Source: Vicia villosa (Eukaryota; Streptophyta; Magnoliopsida; Fabales; Fabaceae). Taken from it: 64,000 bases of DNA. Where the stretch lies: contig NW_026705419.1 in NCBI RefSeq assembly GCF_029867415.1, positions 558,001 through 622,000 on the forward strand, given 5' to 3'. The notes below the pieces were generated by a model that was given only the letters and a program-made list of their open reading frames with translations, ran no database searches and was not told the origin of the DNA. Positions within the stretch are counted from its first letter, which is position 1; each line of letters starts with the position of its first letter. The translations under genes were made by a program, and so were the position numbers. Shown piece after piece: positions 50,246-60,975 of this stretch.

Positions 50246-50444
50246 ACGGAAACGAAGAAGACTAGTCTAGACTCTAGACGAATCGACTGCAGACGAATGC
50301 GGAAAAACTTGAACGAGTTAGTTGAGTTACTTTATATCTTTCTTTTCATCGTGACGCACAAATGGAATATTATTAATATTATTGTTAATTTGTTATATCA
50401 TATTATATTATCTTTGATCTGAATAAATTATAATAGAGTTTAAT

Positions 50445-50609
50445 GGTTATGCACTGACAGTGTAAAAATGTTTTACACTGTCATCCAATTAGAATATAAC
50501 GTTCTGCCATGTCATACAAGTTGTTTTAAATTTTCAGTCTGACTTGTTCTGATACATGATCGTCATTGGTTGACAGTATAAAACTATTTTACACTGTCAG
50601 TACATAACC
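50445..50609. mobile_element. MITE with long TIRs upstream of MCSU
   Basis: A 165-bp element with near-perfect inverted ends: left GGTTATGCACTGACAGTGTA and right TACACTGTCAGTACATAACC, with a single mismatch in the first 20. No coding content. It starts 200 bp from the MCSU ATG, so it lies in the likely promoter/5' UTR region of that gene. Superfamily not determined. Confidence 0.75.
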
Positions 50610-51556
<947 letters not shown>

Positions 51557-51654
51557 AAAACAAGCTTAATACATTTCATTAATCAAATGTTGCTCAATAG
51601 AAGGAGAAATCAAATTAATAATATTACACCTAGTCCAAGAATTGATCGCCTTCG

Positions 51655-52000
51655 CTAACAAGTGGCAACCAAATTTGCTTGCCGCGTGATAAACTTAATC
51701 TCAAAGTTGGGATGAGACTGTAACAAGCTCTAGATGGACATAATAATTATGCTAAACTCTAATCTACCACTATGCTTGGACCGGAGCGCTTGAACCATCC
51801 TTTGAGAGTCGCTTTCGAAAAGTTCATTTTCCAAGTGCAACGCTATAGCTCCATGAATTGCCTCTTTAAGGGTCATTTTACTGATCATCTCTTACTCTAG
51901 GGCCTTGCTGCAGGCTATAAGGGTAATCTGGGAATTTTGATTGTTGAAGAATCATAGCAATAATTGTCCGGAAGGCTTGTCAACAATAATTCTTCCTTCC
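51655..52000 (-). pseudogene. RNase H-like relic (non-LTR type)
   Basis: The minus strand reads in broken frames like the plant RNase H-like domain attached to non-LTR elements: GEEGRIIVDKPSG, LKEAIHGAIALHLENELFES (canonical ALxxGLxxAxxxGxxxxxxESD), DSQRMVQALRSK and NFEIKFITRQAN. Two or more stops interrupt it. No RT was found beside it. Confidence 0.55.
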
Positions 52001-52984
52001 TCTCCTAGTGATGCGTACAAATTCAAAGAAATGTTTCAATGACATAGAGAATTTCATTTCAAATGTTGGAACATTTATTTTTAGTAATTAATGTTTGGAA
52101 AGAGAAAATGGAGAACAAAATAATATCTCTCTCCTATGATGAGTGGTGCATTGTTTCAAAGGATGATTTAACGTTCTTCAAGCACTCTCTCATTGATTGA
52201 GATGTTATTACAAGAAAGGAATCGCTACAACCAAGGTAACTCTCTTTGCATTTAAATACCTTACTGGTTATTCCTTCTCTCAAGCTACGTTTCAAACATG
52301 TGCAAATCAAACAAAAATAACAAGGATAAAAAGGATATCCTACTGAAAGCCAATAAGGATCAGAATACTGATCCAAAGAAGATTGAGTCCAATGTTGGAA
52401 CATCTACTTGAGCATCAGTAACATGGAAGAAATCTGTGTCAAAAATGAAGGCATTCAAGAAAAATCATGTTCAAGACTCTGATGAAGATTGGGTCAACTA
52501 CAAGGACTCTCAGGTGGAAGAATTGAGTAGTTTTCTTTTGTTTTTGTTTGTTTTCTGTCAAAATTTAAAAAATACAAAAAATTTAGTTAGTGTATTTGTA
52601 TACTCACTTTGTTTTGTCAATTTTTGACTAAAAAGGGGGAGTATATGAGTAGTAGTAGTAGTTTATCTTGTTTTATTTTTTTAGGAGTAAAGAGTGTTGC
52701 ATGTCACATGTTTTCACATGTAAATTAGAAGAGTATAACTTAGTTGCTTGTTGTATGCAAGTACTTAGGGGGAGCTAGTGTTTATTGTTTCTGCAGCTAC
52801 TGTTGGTGTTGCTGCTGTTGTTTTTCTTCTGTTGTTGTGTGCAGGATGTTTAACCAAATATTCTAACATCCTGAATGTTAAGGTTTATGGAGAATCTTGG
52901 ATATTGTGCTCTGAGTTATGTGTGATGCTTCTGCTAAATAATCTTCTAATGTGGTATGATGTCACATCAATAAGATTATTCTTG
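52001..52984. other. Possible copia (Sirevirus-like) debris
   Basis: Contains two GGGGGAG boxes (AAAAAGGGGGAGTATATGAG near 52631, TTAGGGGGAGCTAG near 52766), of the kind seen before the 3' LTR of plant Sirevirus copia elements, plus a short open stretch (52436-52627) with an acidic DSDEDW motif. No enzyme domain or LTR pair was found, so the origin is uncertain. Confidence 0.3.
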
Positions 52985-52992
52985 ATCAGATG

Positions 52993-53549
52993 TAGGGATG
53001 ACAATGGGCAGAGTTTAAGTAGGGTACTATAGTACCCATCCCCATACCCGTAGTTTGAAAAAATCTCCGTACTCGAGTCTATACCTGCGTGGACACCAAT
53101 GTTCACACCTGTACTCGTACTCTATGGGTACCTCAATACCCGTACCCGTACCTGTTTACCCATGTTTGTAGTAAAATTAAATGGATGAATTACAACCTAT
53201 CATATAAATTTATGTTTTATAACAATATTATAAAAATTATGGGTGTTATTGTTGAGTTAAGCAATAAATAAACACTTTTATTATAATGTGTAATATTTTA
53301 ATAGCGATATATTTTTTTTAAATGATAAACATGTATTTTTATATAATAATATAAATAACATTATTTAACTATGTGTTGCGAGTATGGGGCAGGGTGGGTA
53401 GTAAGATACTCGTGTCTGCATCCATCCCGCTTATTTTAATGGATAATTACTCGTGTCAGTACCCGTACCTATTTTACAGATTTTTACCCTACCCGTTATG
53501 AGCATTTTTTATGGGTACCCATGAGGTATGAGCCAAATTATCATCCCTA
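52993..53549. mobile_element. Non-autonomous hAT element
   Basis: A 557-bp element with ends TAGGGATGACAAT and ATTATCATCCCTA (TIR with one mismatch) and a perfect 8-bp target duplication ATCAGATG (52985-52992, 53550-53557). The interior has many GTACCCGTACC / TACCCGT motifs, as in the well-known TAGGGATGGCAA family of plant hAT derivatives. It has no transposase. Confidence 0.9.
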
Positions 53550-53557
53550 ATCAGATG

Positions 53558-53976
53558 AAATGTAAACTTTATATTCTATTCAGCTATATTTATAAGCAAA
53601 AATAACTAATTTCACAATGATTAATAAAGTTAGTAATACAAACATTAATTAGGTTAAAAGTTAATGATTTTTGCTTATAATAGTTACCAATATTTAAGGT
53701 TATTTTTTCCTATAATAGTGATCATAGGGAGTAAGTCGCAGAGGGAGCTAAATCGTATTGGATTTTATATGGGCCAACACTTTCATTGGGTCATTTAGTA
53801 TACTTGTCGACCTAGGCGGGAACAGGTTCCACTAATGCCTGGATTATTGTAGCGTGAGTGTGGCTTGCATCACACATTGCTCTTCTTGTTGGCATCCCTT
53901 CTTTTATGCTCTAAGGTAGAATGATTAGTGCTTCAAAATCATAATTATCACTATTACTCTAATGATGTCACCAACA
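53558..53976. other. Spacer between hAT and Tat LTR region
   Basis: 53575-53735 may be a degraded Stowaway-like MITE (TTATAAGCAAAAATAACTAA near 53591 against TTTTTGCTTATAATAG near 53668 and a final CATAGGGAGTA). From 53740 to 53976 is probably the distal end of the Tat LTR, but its terminus could not be fixed. Confidence 0.3.
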
Positions 53977-54584
53977 ATGATGTGCCATTTGTTTGTCAGT
54001 GTGCTATCTTCAGGGCCCTTTCTTTGATAGTAGAACCATCATCCACGACTTTTTAATATTTAAAAGGGGTGCACTTACACACACAATAACATGTTCTTTA
54101 TCAATGTGTTTGATCTTACCGAGCAGATCAGATGGCCAGCAACAATGAAGACTTGAAGTTCCGAACGGTTGAGAGGGAAAAAAAGGGTTGTACCTGCAAG
54201 GCACTCCGATGCCAAAGTAAGTATGTGTTCCACAAGGTACAACAAAGTGAGAGAGTTTTGGGGTAAGAAAAGATTACCTTACCCTATGTGTGGAGAGGGC
54301 TACTTATAAGATGTGGTATGCAACTTGGACTCCTCCTTCTGGGGCGGATAATTAGGTGACGCGTGAACTGATTGATTACTGGGCACGAGGGTCCCTCGTG
54401 GTCGGCTGTCTTCGTGAGTATGCCCGGAGCGATCAGGCGAATCCTGATACGCGCGGTCTAAATTGTCTTGGGCCGAAGGCTGGGTTGGCCCAATTATGTT
54501 GATTGGGTCGGTCCAGAACATGATCCCCCCAAGTCGTTGCTTCCGGTCGAGGGAGTGGCGACTTAAGGGAAGTTGATACGAGGA
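53977..54584 (-). repeat. Tat LTR segment, copy 1 of tandem duplication
   Basis: 608-bp unit, directly followed by copy 2 (period exactly 608). On the minus strand it contains a TATA-like TATAAGTA (54308-54301) and downstream the LTR motif GGCATCGGAGTGCCTTGCAG (about 54216-54197). The copies differ at only about eight sites by eye. Reading frames seen in it are not genes. Confidence 0.9.
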
Positions 54585-55192
54585 ATGATGTGCCATTTGT
54601 TTGTCAGTGTGCTATCTTCAGGGCCCTTTCTTTGATAGTAGAACCATCATCCACGACTTTTTAATATTTAAAACGGGTGCACTTACACACACAATAACAT
54701 GTTCTTTATCAATGTGTTTGATCTTACCGAGCAGATCAGATGGCCAGCAACAATGAAGACTTGAAGTTCCGAACGGTTGAGAGGGAAAAAAAGGGTTGTA
54801 CCTGCAAGGCACTCCGATGCCAAAGTAAGTATGTGTTCCACAAGGTACAATAAAGTGAGAGAGTTTTGGGGTAAGAAAAGATTACCTTGCCCTCTGTGTG
54901 GAGAGGGCTATTTATAAGATGTGGTATGCGACTTGGACTCCTCCTTCTGGGGCGGATAATTAGGTGACGCGTGAACTGATTGATTACTGGGCACGAGGGT
55001 CCCTCGTGGTCGGCTGTCTTCGTGAGTATGCCCGGAGCGATCGGGCGAATCCTGATACGCGCGGTCTAAATTGTCTTGGGCCGAAGGCTGGGTTGGCCCA
55101 ATTATGTTGATTGGGTCGGTCCAGAACAGGATCCCCCCAAGTCGTTGCTTCCGGTCGAGGGAGTGGCGACTTAAGGGAAGTTGATACGAGGA
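54585..55192 (-). repeat. Tat LTR segment, copy 2 of tandem duplication
   Basis: Second 608-bp unit. The equivalent TATA box here is the consensus TATAAATA (54916-54909), one base better than in copy 1. Beyond 55192 the sequence continues uniquely (GAATTCCCAAGGGACC), which marks the duplication edge. Confidence 0.9.
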
Positions 55193-55425
55193 ATTCCCAA
55201 GGGACCCGAGCCTGAGCATCCGAGGAGGTTAAGTCTCAAGTTTTCGGGGAGAAGAAGGGTCAGGCCGGGTGTAGAGAAGCGTGGCGTCTCAGAAAAGTTC
55301 GTAAGGGGGCGTGTCGCATTTAATGCGAAATGATGGCTACCCTAGTACCTAGGCAGTTAGGGTTAATAATGACCATGCTTTTACACAGCGTCGCATGTGC
55401 GGCGCGCGTGACGCCTTTGGCAGCC

Positions 55426-55433
55426 TATAAATA
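55426..55433 (+). promoter_or_regulatory. TATA box for the antisense unit
   Basis: TATAAATA lies in the context CAGCCTATAAATACAAGG on the plus strand, opposite to the Tat coding direction. About 30 bp downstream begins a pyrimidine-rich leader, and a good splice donor (TTGTAAGTTT, 55562) follows. The open frame at 56012 is in the same direction. This looks like a core promoter for the antisense gene; activity is not known. Confidence 0.5.
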
Positions 55434-56011
55434 CAAGGATCCGTCATTTCCCCTAACTTTTCAAATTCTGTTGTTTCGTTCTTCCCCCTCTGCCGCCGAC
55501 CGTGAGCATTTGTTGTGGTGTTTTCTTCCAATTCTTCAATTTCTTCGTCAGAATCGTACTTGTAAGTTTATTTTTTACTTCTGTTTTCAGTGTTTCATGC
55601 TTTGATTGTTGTTTAGAATCGTTTGCATGTGGTTAGGGTAGATTTTTAGGATGATTTTGACGAAAACGTTTGGTGAAGAATGGTGGTGAGTGGCGAAGAT
55701 AGGTGGTTTCTCCGTCATTCACGACTGTGTACGGTTGAATCCTCCGCGTGAGATTAGTTTTCTGTTACTGTGATAATTATTTGAGAGCATTTCTTCTTAG
55801 GGATGAGTGTCGTTCTGATATGCCTGCGTTTTGCCCCTTTTCTCGGGCGTGAATCTCATCTTGCTCGAAATTTACAATTCTGGAGCGGGGCAAAGACGCA
55901 GATCATTTGGTCTCTGGGCCGTTGTTGTGCCCTTTCACTCTGGACGATGGTGGAAGGATAGATTTGATTGAATTGTCGAATTCACTGTTCTCCCCTGTGT
56001 TTCAAGTGAAT

Positions 56012-58084
56012 ATGGCTGATGAAATTCGTCCGACGGTCTCGGGCTCGTCGTCTTCAACTCCTCCAGCCCGGCAGGAAGTATCCCGGTTGGCTTGGGTGCA
56101 CCAAGAGGCGCTGGATATCGAGATTTTTTTCGTAGAAGATGATTCAGATTTCTTCACGGAGGTAGGGGAAGGATGGTCGGTACTTATCCCGGCTGAAGGG
56201 GATCGCATCTGCGACGTGTACACTCCCGACTTGCTTCCGATGTATGAGGTCGTATTTCGGGAGATGGGATTTTGAGCTCCTTTTACTGAGTTCCAGATTG
56301 GCGTTCTTAACCATTTAGAGGTAGCCCCCGGACAGCTTCACCCCAACTCGATTGCCTTTATCCGAGCATTTGAGCTGGTTTGCTCGCATTTGAAGATAGG
56401 GGCGACGATCCCTCTGTTCTTTTATATATTCTGTGTGCAGCGCACGGTGCGAGATGGTCGATTCGGTTCGGTATCTTTGAAGCAGTCAAAGAAGATATTC
56501 AAATCTTATTCTGATTCTTTGAAGCACTTTAAACCTCGTTTCTTCTTCATCCGTCCTCAGTCTCAGGAGGCTCGAGACAGCGTCTTTGCTCGCGTGCCGA
56601 CCTTGGACGTCCATGGTCGTCCGGTGCTTAACGATATCGGAGAGCCCGTCACCTCCCGTCGGCATTGTTTCAGGTTCTTTTGGTCCCGCGATCACTTTGA
56701 GTACCCTACCGATCAGTACATTACCAAGCTCTCAGGTTTGGATGAGGATGCTCGGAGGGATTATGCTATTCTCCAGAAGTTTGTGCAAGGGCTTCCTCCT
56801 GTTGCCAAAGTGGATCGGTCGGGGGTACCCGTTGTTGGTGAAGATGGGCAAACTATTAGGGAACCGGGAGTGATCAGCATAAAGGAACTTTTGGCTGGGG
56901 GGACCGATGAGGGGGCTTTTGCCTACTTGGATATTTGCCCCTTCACTCTTTATCCCGTTTTTTTATTTGCCTTTATCACTTTTTATAGCTTTTTCTTTTT
57001 AATAGTGATTTCCCGATTTCCCGATGGGCTGGCCTCTCATGTTTTTTCTTTTTCTTTGCAGAAGCAATGGATCGGGCACGTCATGACCGGATGCTCAGGC
57101 AAGCGAGCAAGCTGAAGGGGGTTGTTAAGAAGAGTGTTGGTCCCCGGTTGGCAGCTGTGCAAAGGTCCCCTGTTGCGGGTTCGGGTGCTTCCTCATCTTC
57201 TGCTGGTGTTGCTGGTTCCCCTTCTAGGACTCCGGATCAGGGTGAGTCTTTGAGGCCGGTCACAGTACTTCCTTCTCCTCTTCGTCCTCATCCGGATCAG
57301 GATGCATTGGTTCGTCGTAAACGACAGAGGACCGAAGCCGTGGACCTTACCCAGGAGGAGGTTGTTGATATTTTCACCATTCCTTCGTGCTTCCTCCAAC
57401 CCCGGTTCTTCGAAGGTGGGCCTTCTCTGACCATCCCTCGTGTTGAATCCCTTCATATTGAGGGTTTGGCGCCCTCTGTTCGTCAAAGGTTTCTCGTGCA
57501 GGATGCTTCAGCCTTGGTTCGGGTTCTGGAGATGGCTACTCTCTATGCTCGCTCGGCCCCCTTGTCTGTGGAAGCCGTGAGATTGCTCGAGGAGGATGTC
57601 AATATGAAGACTTCCGCCCTGATGGACCGAGAGCAGCTGCTGAAGGAACATGGTGAAGAGTTGGCGACCGCGAAGGCTCGGCTAAGTGCGAAGGAGGATG
57701 CTTTGGCTGATTTACAAGGTCAATACACCTTGCTCTCCCGGACTCTGTTTGGGTCGATGCTGTCCTCCTCGGTGAGAGAGGCCTCTCTTCGCCATTCTCA
57801 GGCTCTTGCTGAGGATGAGTCAGAAGAGAAGAGGGCTCTCTTAACCCGGGCGGATTTGATCCAATATATCAGGGTCTTAGGGGGCGATTGTGTAGCGGCT
57901 GCCGAGGACACCTATAACTCTATTGTGGCCCAGCTCAAATTGAAGAATCCATGGGGTGGAGTTGGTGACCGAGGGTACCGGGCCTTATCATCGCATGGAG
58001 GGTGACCAGATTGTTTCTCCGGTCTTCGGGGAGGAGCCAGCGATGCAGGAAGCCGAGGAGGTCCTTGTTGAAGAAGGTGCTTGA
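56012..58084 (+). pseudogene. Antisense ORF of Tat element (plant gypsy-type)
   Basis: Opposite in strand to the retrotransposon genes. The ATG at 56012 opens MADEIRPTVSGSSSS. A single in-frame TGA (56273-56275) interrupts it; translation then continues in the same frame through LNHLEVAPGQLHPNSIAFIR, FKPRFFFIRPQ, FRFFWSRDHFEYP and ISIKELLAGG. An intron ends at an AG acceptor (57060-57061; TTTCTTTGCAG), its donor not resolved (about 56900-57000). The last exon (from 57062) gives a basic, Ser/Pro-rich stretch (SRTPDQGE, VRRKRQRTEAVDLTQEE) and an Ala/Glu/Leu-rich, coiled-coil-like region (about 57530-57930). A frameshift near 57990 precedes the likely end at TGA 58082-58084. It resembles the plant family annotated as putative gypsy-type transposon protein. 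Its biochemical role is unknown. Nearly intact apart from these lesions. Confidence 0.7.
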
Positions 58085-58445
58085 AGGTTTTAAGTTTTAT
58101 GTGTCTAAGTGTCAAGCCTGCGAGCCTTTATTTTGTAATGCTGTTCTGGGGGGTATGCCCCCATTTTGATTTTGTATGTACATTTACCAGCTCGGTCTTG
58201 ATGGCTGTAGTTGGGCACATTTTCGGGCTTTTTGCCCGTCTTTATTTAAAAGTACTTAGTTTTTAACGCTTTTGTTAGTTTCTTTGGAACTTGTGTGCAT
58301 GCGTTATGAGTTTTTGGGAGGTGCGTTACCAGTTCCCAACGTCTTTATTCATTAAAGGCTTTGTTTGTTTCCCTAGGTTTATGTTCCCTTTCTTCCTTTA
58401 TAAAAGGAGGTTTCATGGACCTCTCTTTCTTCATTTATCGCAGGA

Positions 58446-58691
58446 ATGGGTGGAGCTAACGGAAAGAAGGTATCTTCAACCTCATGTTCACGCGGAGTGA
58501 AAAGGGCGAAGGAGAAGAAGAAGGCTTTAATCGGCTCTGCTTCTTGTTCTCATGGTTCTTTGAGTTCATAAGCTCGTGCTCGGGCGACGGGTGTGAGAGT
58601 CGTGGTTGACGCGAATGGTTCCGAGACCGAGTGGGATGAAGATTGGTATCAGTATCTTCACTCGGAGAAATTTTCCCGTCGGGAGAAGTGA
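58446..58691 (+). pseudogene. Second small antisense ORF, 81 codons with a stop
   Basis: ATG at 58446 right after a splice-acceptor-like TTATCGCAG. The basic start (GGANGKKVSS, GVKRAKEKKKA) meets TAA at 58569-58571. The same frame then continues to TGA at 58689 with an acidic, aromatic end (ETEWDEDWYQYLHSEKFSRR). Same strand as the 56012-58084 frame and 360 bp after it. It could be a 3' exon of that unit or a separate small gene. I do not recognise a family. Confidence 0.4.
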
Positions 58692-59087
58692 CGCGTTTTC
58701 TTTTCATTCGATGTTTGTTTTGTAATTTTCATGAATGATGAATAAAGTACCATTGCTGTCTTTTGTGTGTTTATTTTGCATGTTAGGAAGGTTTGCTCGA
58801 CTTATAATGTATTAATCGCCCAGTGTGTGGAACTGTGGTCGATTGCCGGGGACATGTGCCTGGCGTTTGGTGAGTCTCGAATTTCGTTGTTTTGAGATCC
58901 GGGGCTCATGGCGTGAACGGTCCCCTCGCGAGCGGGGCGTTCTGCCTTCGTGGTACATGATTACGACGGGGATGCTTGGTATTCGGGTTCCCCGAAGGAC
59001 AAGGATTCTGTTCGATTAAGAGAGCAGGCTTCTGTCATTTTGTTTCATTTAGAGGTGCTCGGCGCGTACCAGGCCGTACCTGTGTTT
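58692..59087. other. Non-coding spacer of Tat element
   Basis: Separates the convergent ends of the integrase gene (minus) and the antisense frames (plus). AATAAA at 58740-58745 on the plus strand could serve as poly(A) signal for the antisense transcript. No domain was seen. Confidence 0.35.
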
Positions 59088-59933
59088 TTAACTGTAATAT
59101 TGTTTAAGTTTTTCAGCGTTCCAAGGTCGAGCGAGTTCTTCTCCTTGTAAATTCTCTAGGAAGTATGCCCTGTTTTCTGTCCTTGCTCGGACACGATAAG
59201 GGCCTTCCCAATTTGCGGCCAGTTTGCCTTCTCGGGAATCTTTGTGGTTTCTTTTGAGCACTAGGCTGTCTACTTTAAATTCCCGTTTAATGACCTTCGC
59301 GTCATGTCTTAGGGCGATTTTTTGCTTGAGTAAGGCTTCGCGTAGAGCGGCCCTGGTGCAGATTTCCTCGACCAGATCGAGCTCTTCCCTGATCGCCTCA
59401 ACGTTGCCCTCTGTCTCGAGTGGCTCTTCGATGCGTCTCGAGGGCACATGTATCTCGACGGGGATCACGGCCTCCGTTTCGTACGTCAATTGGAAGGGGG
59501 TCTCCCCGGTGGTGGAGTGAGGGGTGGTGCGATAGGCCCAGAGCATGCTGTGTAGCTTTTCTACCCATCCCCTTTTTATTTCGTCCGGTCTTCTTTTGAG
59601 GCCCCTCAAAATTACCCTGTTGGCGGCCTCCGCTTGCCCGTTAGTTTGTGGGTGCTCGACTGATGCAAAATGTTGTTTGGTCCTTAATCTCGTGACGAAC
59701 TCTTGAAAATGTCCGTCGGTGAACTGGGTGCCATTGTTAGTGATGATGGCCAAGGGTACCCCGAACCGGGCGAGGATGTTTCTTTTGTAGAAGCGAAGCA
59801 CGTTCAGGGATGTTATTTTGGCTAATGGTTCGGCTTCGATCCATTTGGTGAAGTAGTCGACTGCGACTATTAGGTACTTGTTTTGATTTCTCCCGGTCAC
59901 GAACGGGCCGAGGAGATCCATGCCCCACCACAC
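59088..59933 (-). pseudogene. Tat integrase core and C-terminus
   Basis: An uninterrupted 281-codon block from WWGMDLLGPF to the stop at 59088. The first catalytic Asp is present (GMDLLGP). The second position reads ITNNGTQFTDGHF where active relatives have TDNGTQF, so Asp appears changed to Asn. The Glu is present in HPQTNGQAEAANR. Downstream are LWAYRTTPHSTTGETPF and the C-terminal GPYRV-type module (WEGPYRVRARTENRAYFLE), ending RPWNAEKLKQYYS. It is cut from the upstream part by an in-frame TAA at 59942-59940, where Trp is usual (SPWPF). Confidence 0.9.
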
Positions 59934-59939
59934 GAATGG

Positions 59940-60975
59940 TTAGGGAGATGATAAGGACTTAAGCTCGTTGGGGGGTGCAAGGTGCATGTCAGCGAAACGT
60001 TGGCATTTGTCGCACTTCTTTACGTATTCCTTGGCGTTGTTTTGCATCGTGGGCCAATAGTATCCGGCTCGGAGGGATTTCTGAGCGAGGGATTTCCCTC
60101 CTAAGTGCTGGGCATTGATTCCTTCGTGTATCTCTCGGAGTATGTGGGGAGCCGTGTCTTCGTCTATGCACTTAAGGAGGGGTATGGAAAATCTTTGCCG
60201 GTAGAGGCGATTTTCGACCAAGACGTGTGAGTAGGCTCTCCTTCGGATTACGGAGGCCTCTTTTGGATCGGCGGGCAGGAGGTCGCTAGTTAGGTAATTA
60301 TATACGAGGGTCATCCAGCAGGACGCGTCTCCGATCGCGTTTACGAGCGTTAACGCGGATGGAGGCTCGGTACTGGGTTTTGGCAATATTTCCTGGAATA
60401 CGGATTTGTTGCCCCCTTTCTTCCTCGTACTAGCTAGCTTCGATAGGACGTCTGCTCGGGAGTTGTGTTCCCTTGGGATGTGTTTTATTTTGGCGCTCCT
60501 GAATCGGGTCAGTCTCTCTCGTACGAGGTCTAGGTATTCGGCGAGGGCTTCGCTTTTGACCTGGTATTCGCCTGAGATATGAGACGCGACCAGTTGAGAG
60601 TCGGTGAATACCTCAATGTCCTCGGCTTCTAAATCGTTTGCGAGGCGCAATCCGGCGAGCAAGGCCTCATATTCGGCTTGGTTATTGGATGTTAGGAATG
60701 AGAGCGAGAGGGACACCTCTATGAACCCCTTCCCCATTTTCTAGGATGATCCCTGCTCCGCTGCCAGTTGAGCTTGACGCTCCGTCCACGTATATGGTCC
60801 ATTTTCGGGCGTTACAGTTTGTTGTTTCGAGGAAGGCCATTTCGGCCACGAAATATGCCAAAACCTGTGCCTTAAGGGCTTTTCTTCCTTCGTACTTGAT
60901 GTCGAACTCTGCAAGCTCTAATGACCAGCGGAGCATCCGTCCGGCCATATCGGGCAGTGCAAGCAATTGTTTCAC
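59940..60975 (-). pseudogene. Tat aRNH-type RNase H and integrase N-terminus
   Basis: The second RNase H keeps its four acidic positions: Asp in TIYVDGASS, Glu in NNQAEYEALLAGL, Asp in EVFTDSQLVASH and Asp in NSRADVLSKLA. A frameshift near 60735 splits it (frames 60975-60682 and 60737-59940). After a linker comes the integrase zinc domain: HILREIHEGINAQHLGG (the second His of the usual pair is shifted or altered), YYWPTM and CDKCQRFA. The block ends at the TAA before the integrase core. Confidence 0.85.

Noticed and set aside
54010..54812. Two identical 64-aa minus-strand frames
   Set aside because: They lie in the duplicated Tat LTR segment; the identity reflects DNA duplication, not a gene family.
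59224..59520. 98-aa plus-strand Ser-rich frame
   Set aside because: Shadow of the Tat integrase C-terminal region; unlike the 56012-58084 frame it has no family resemblance or signals.
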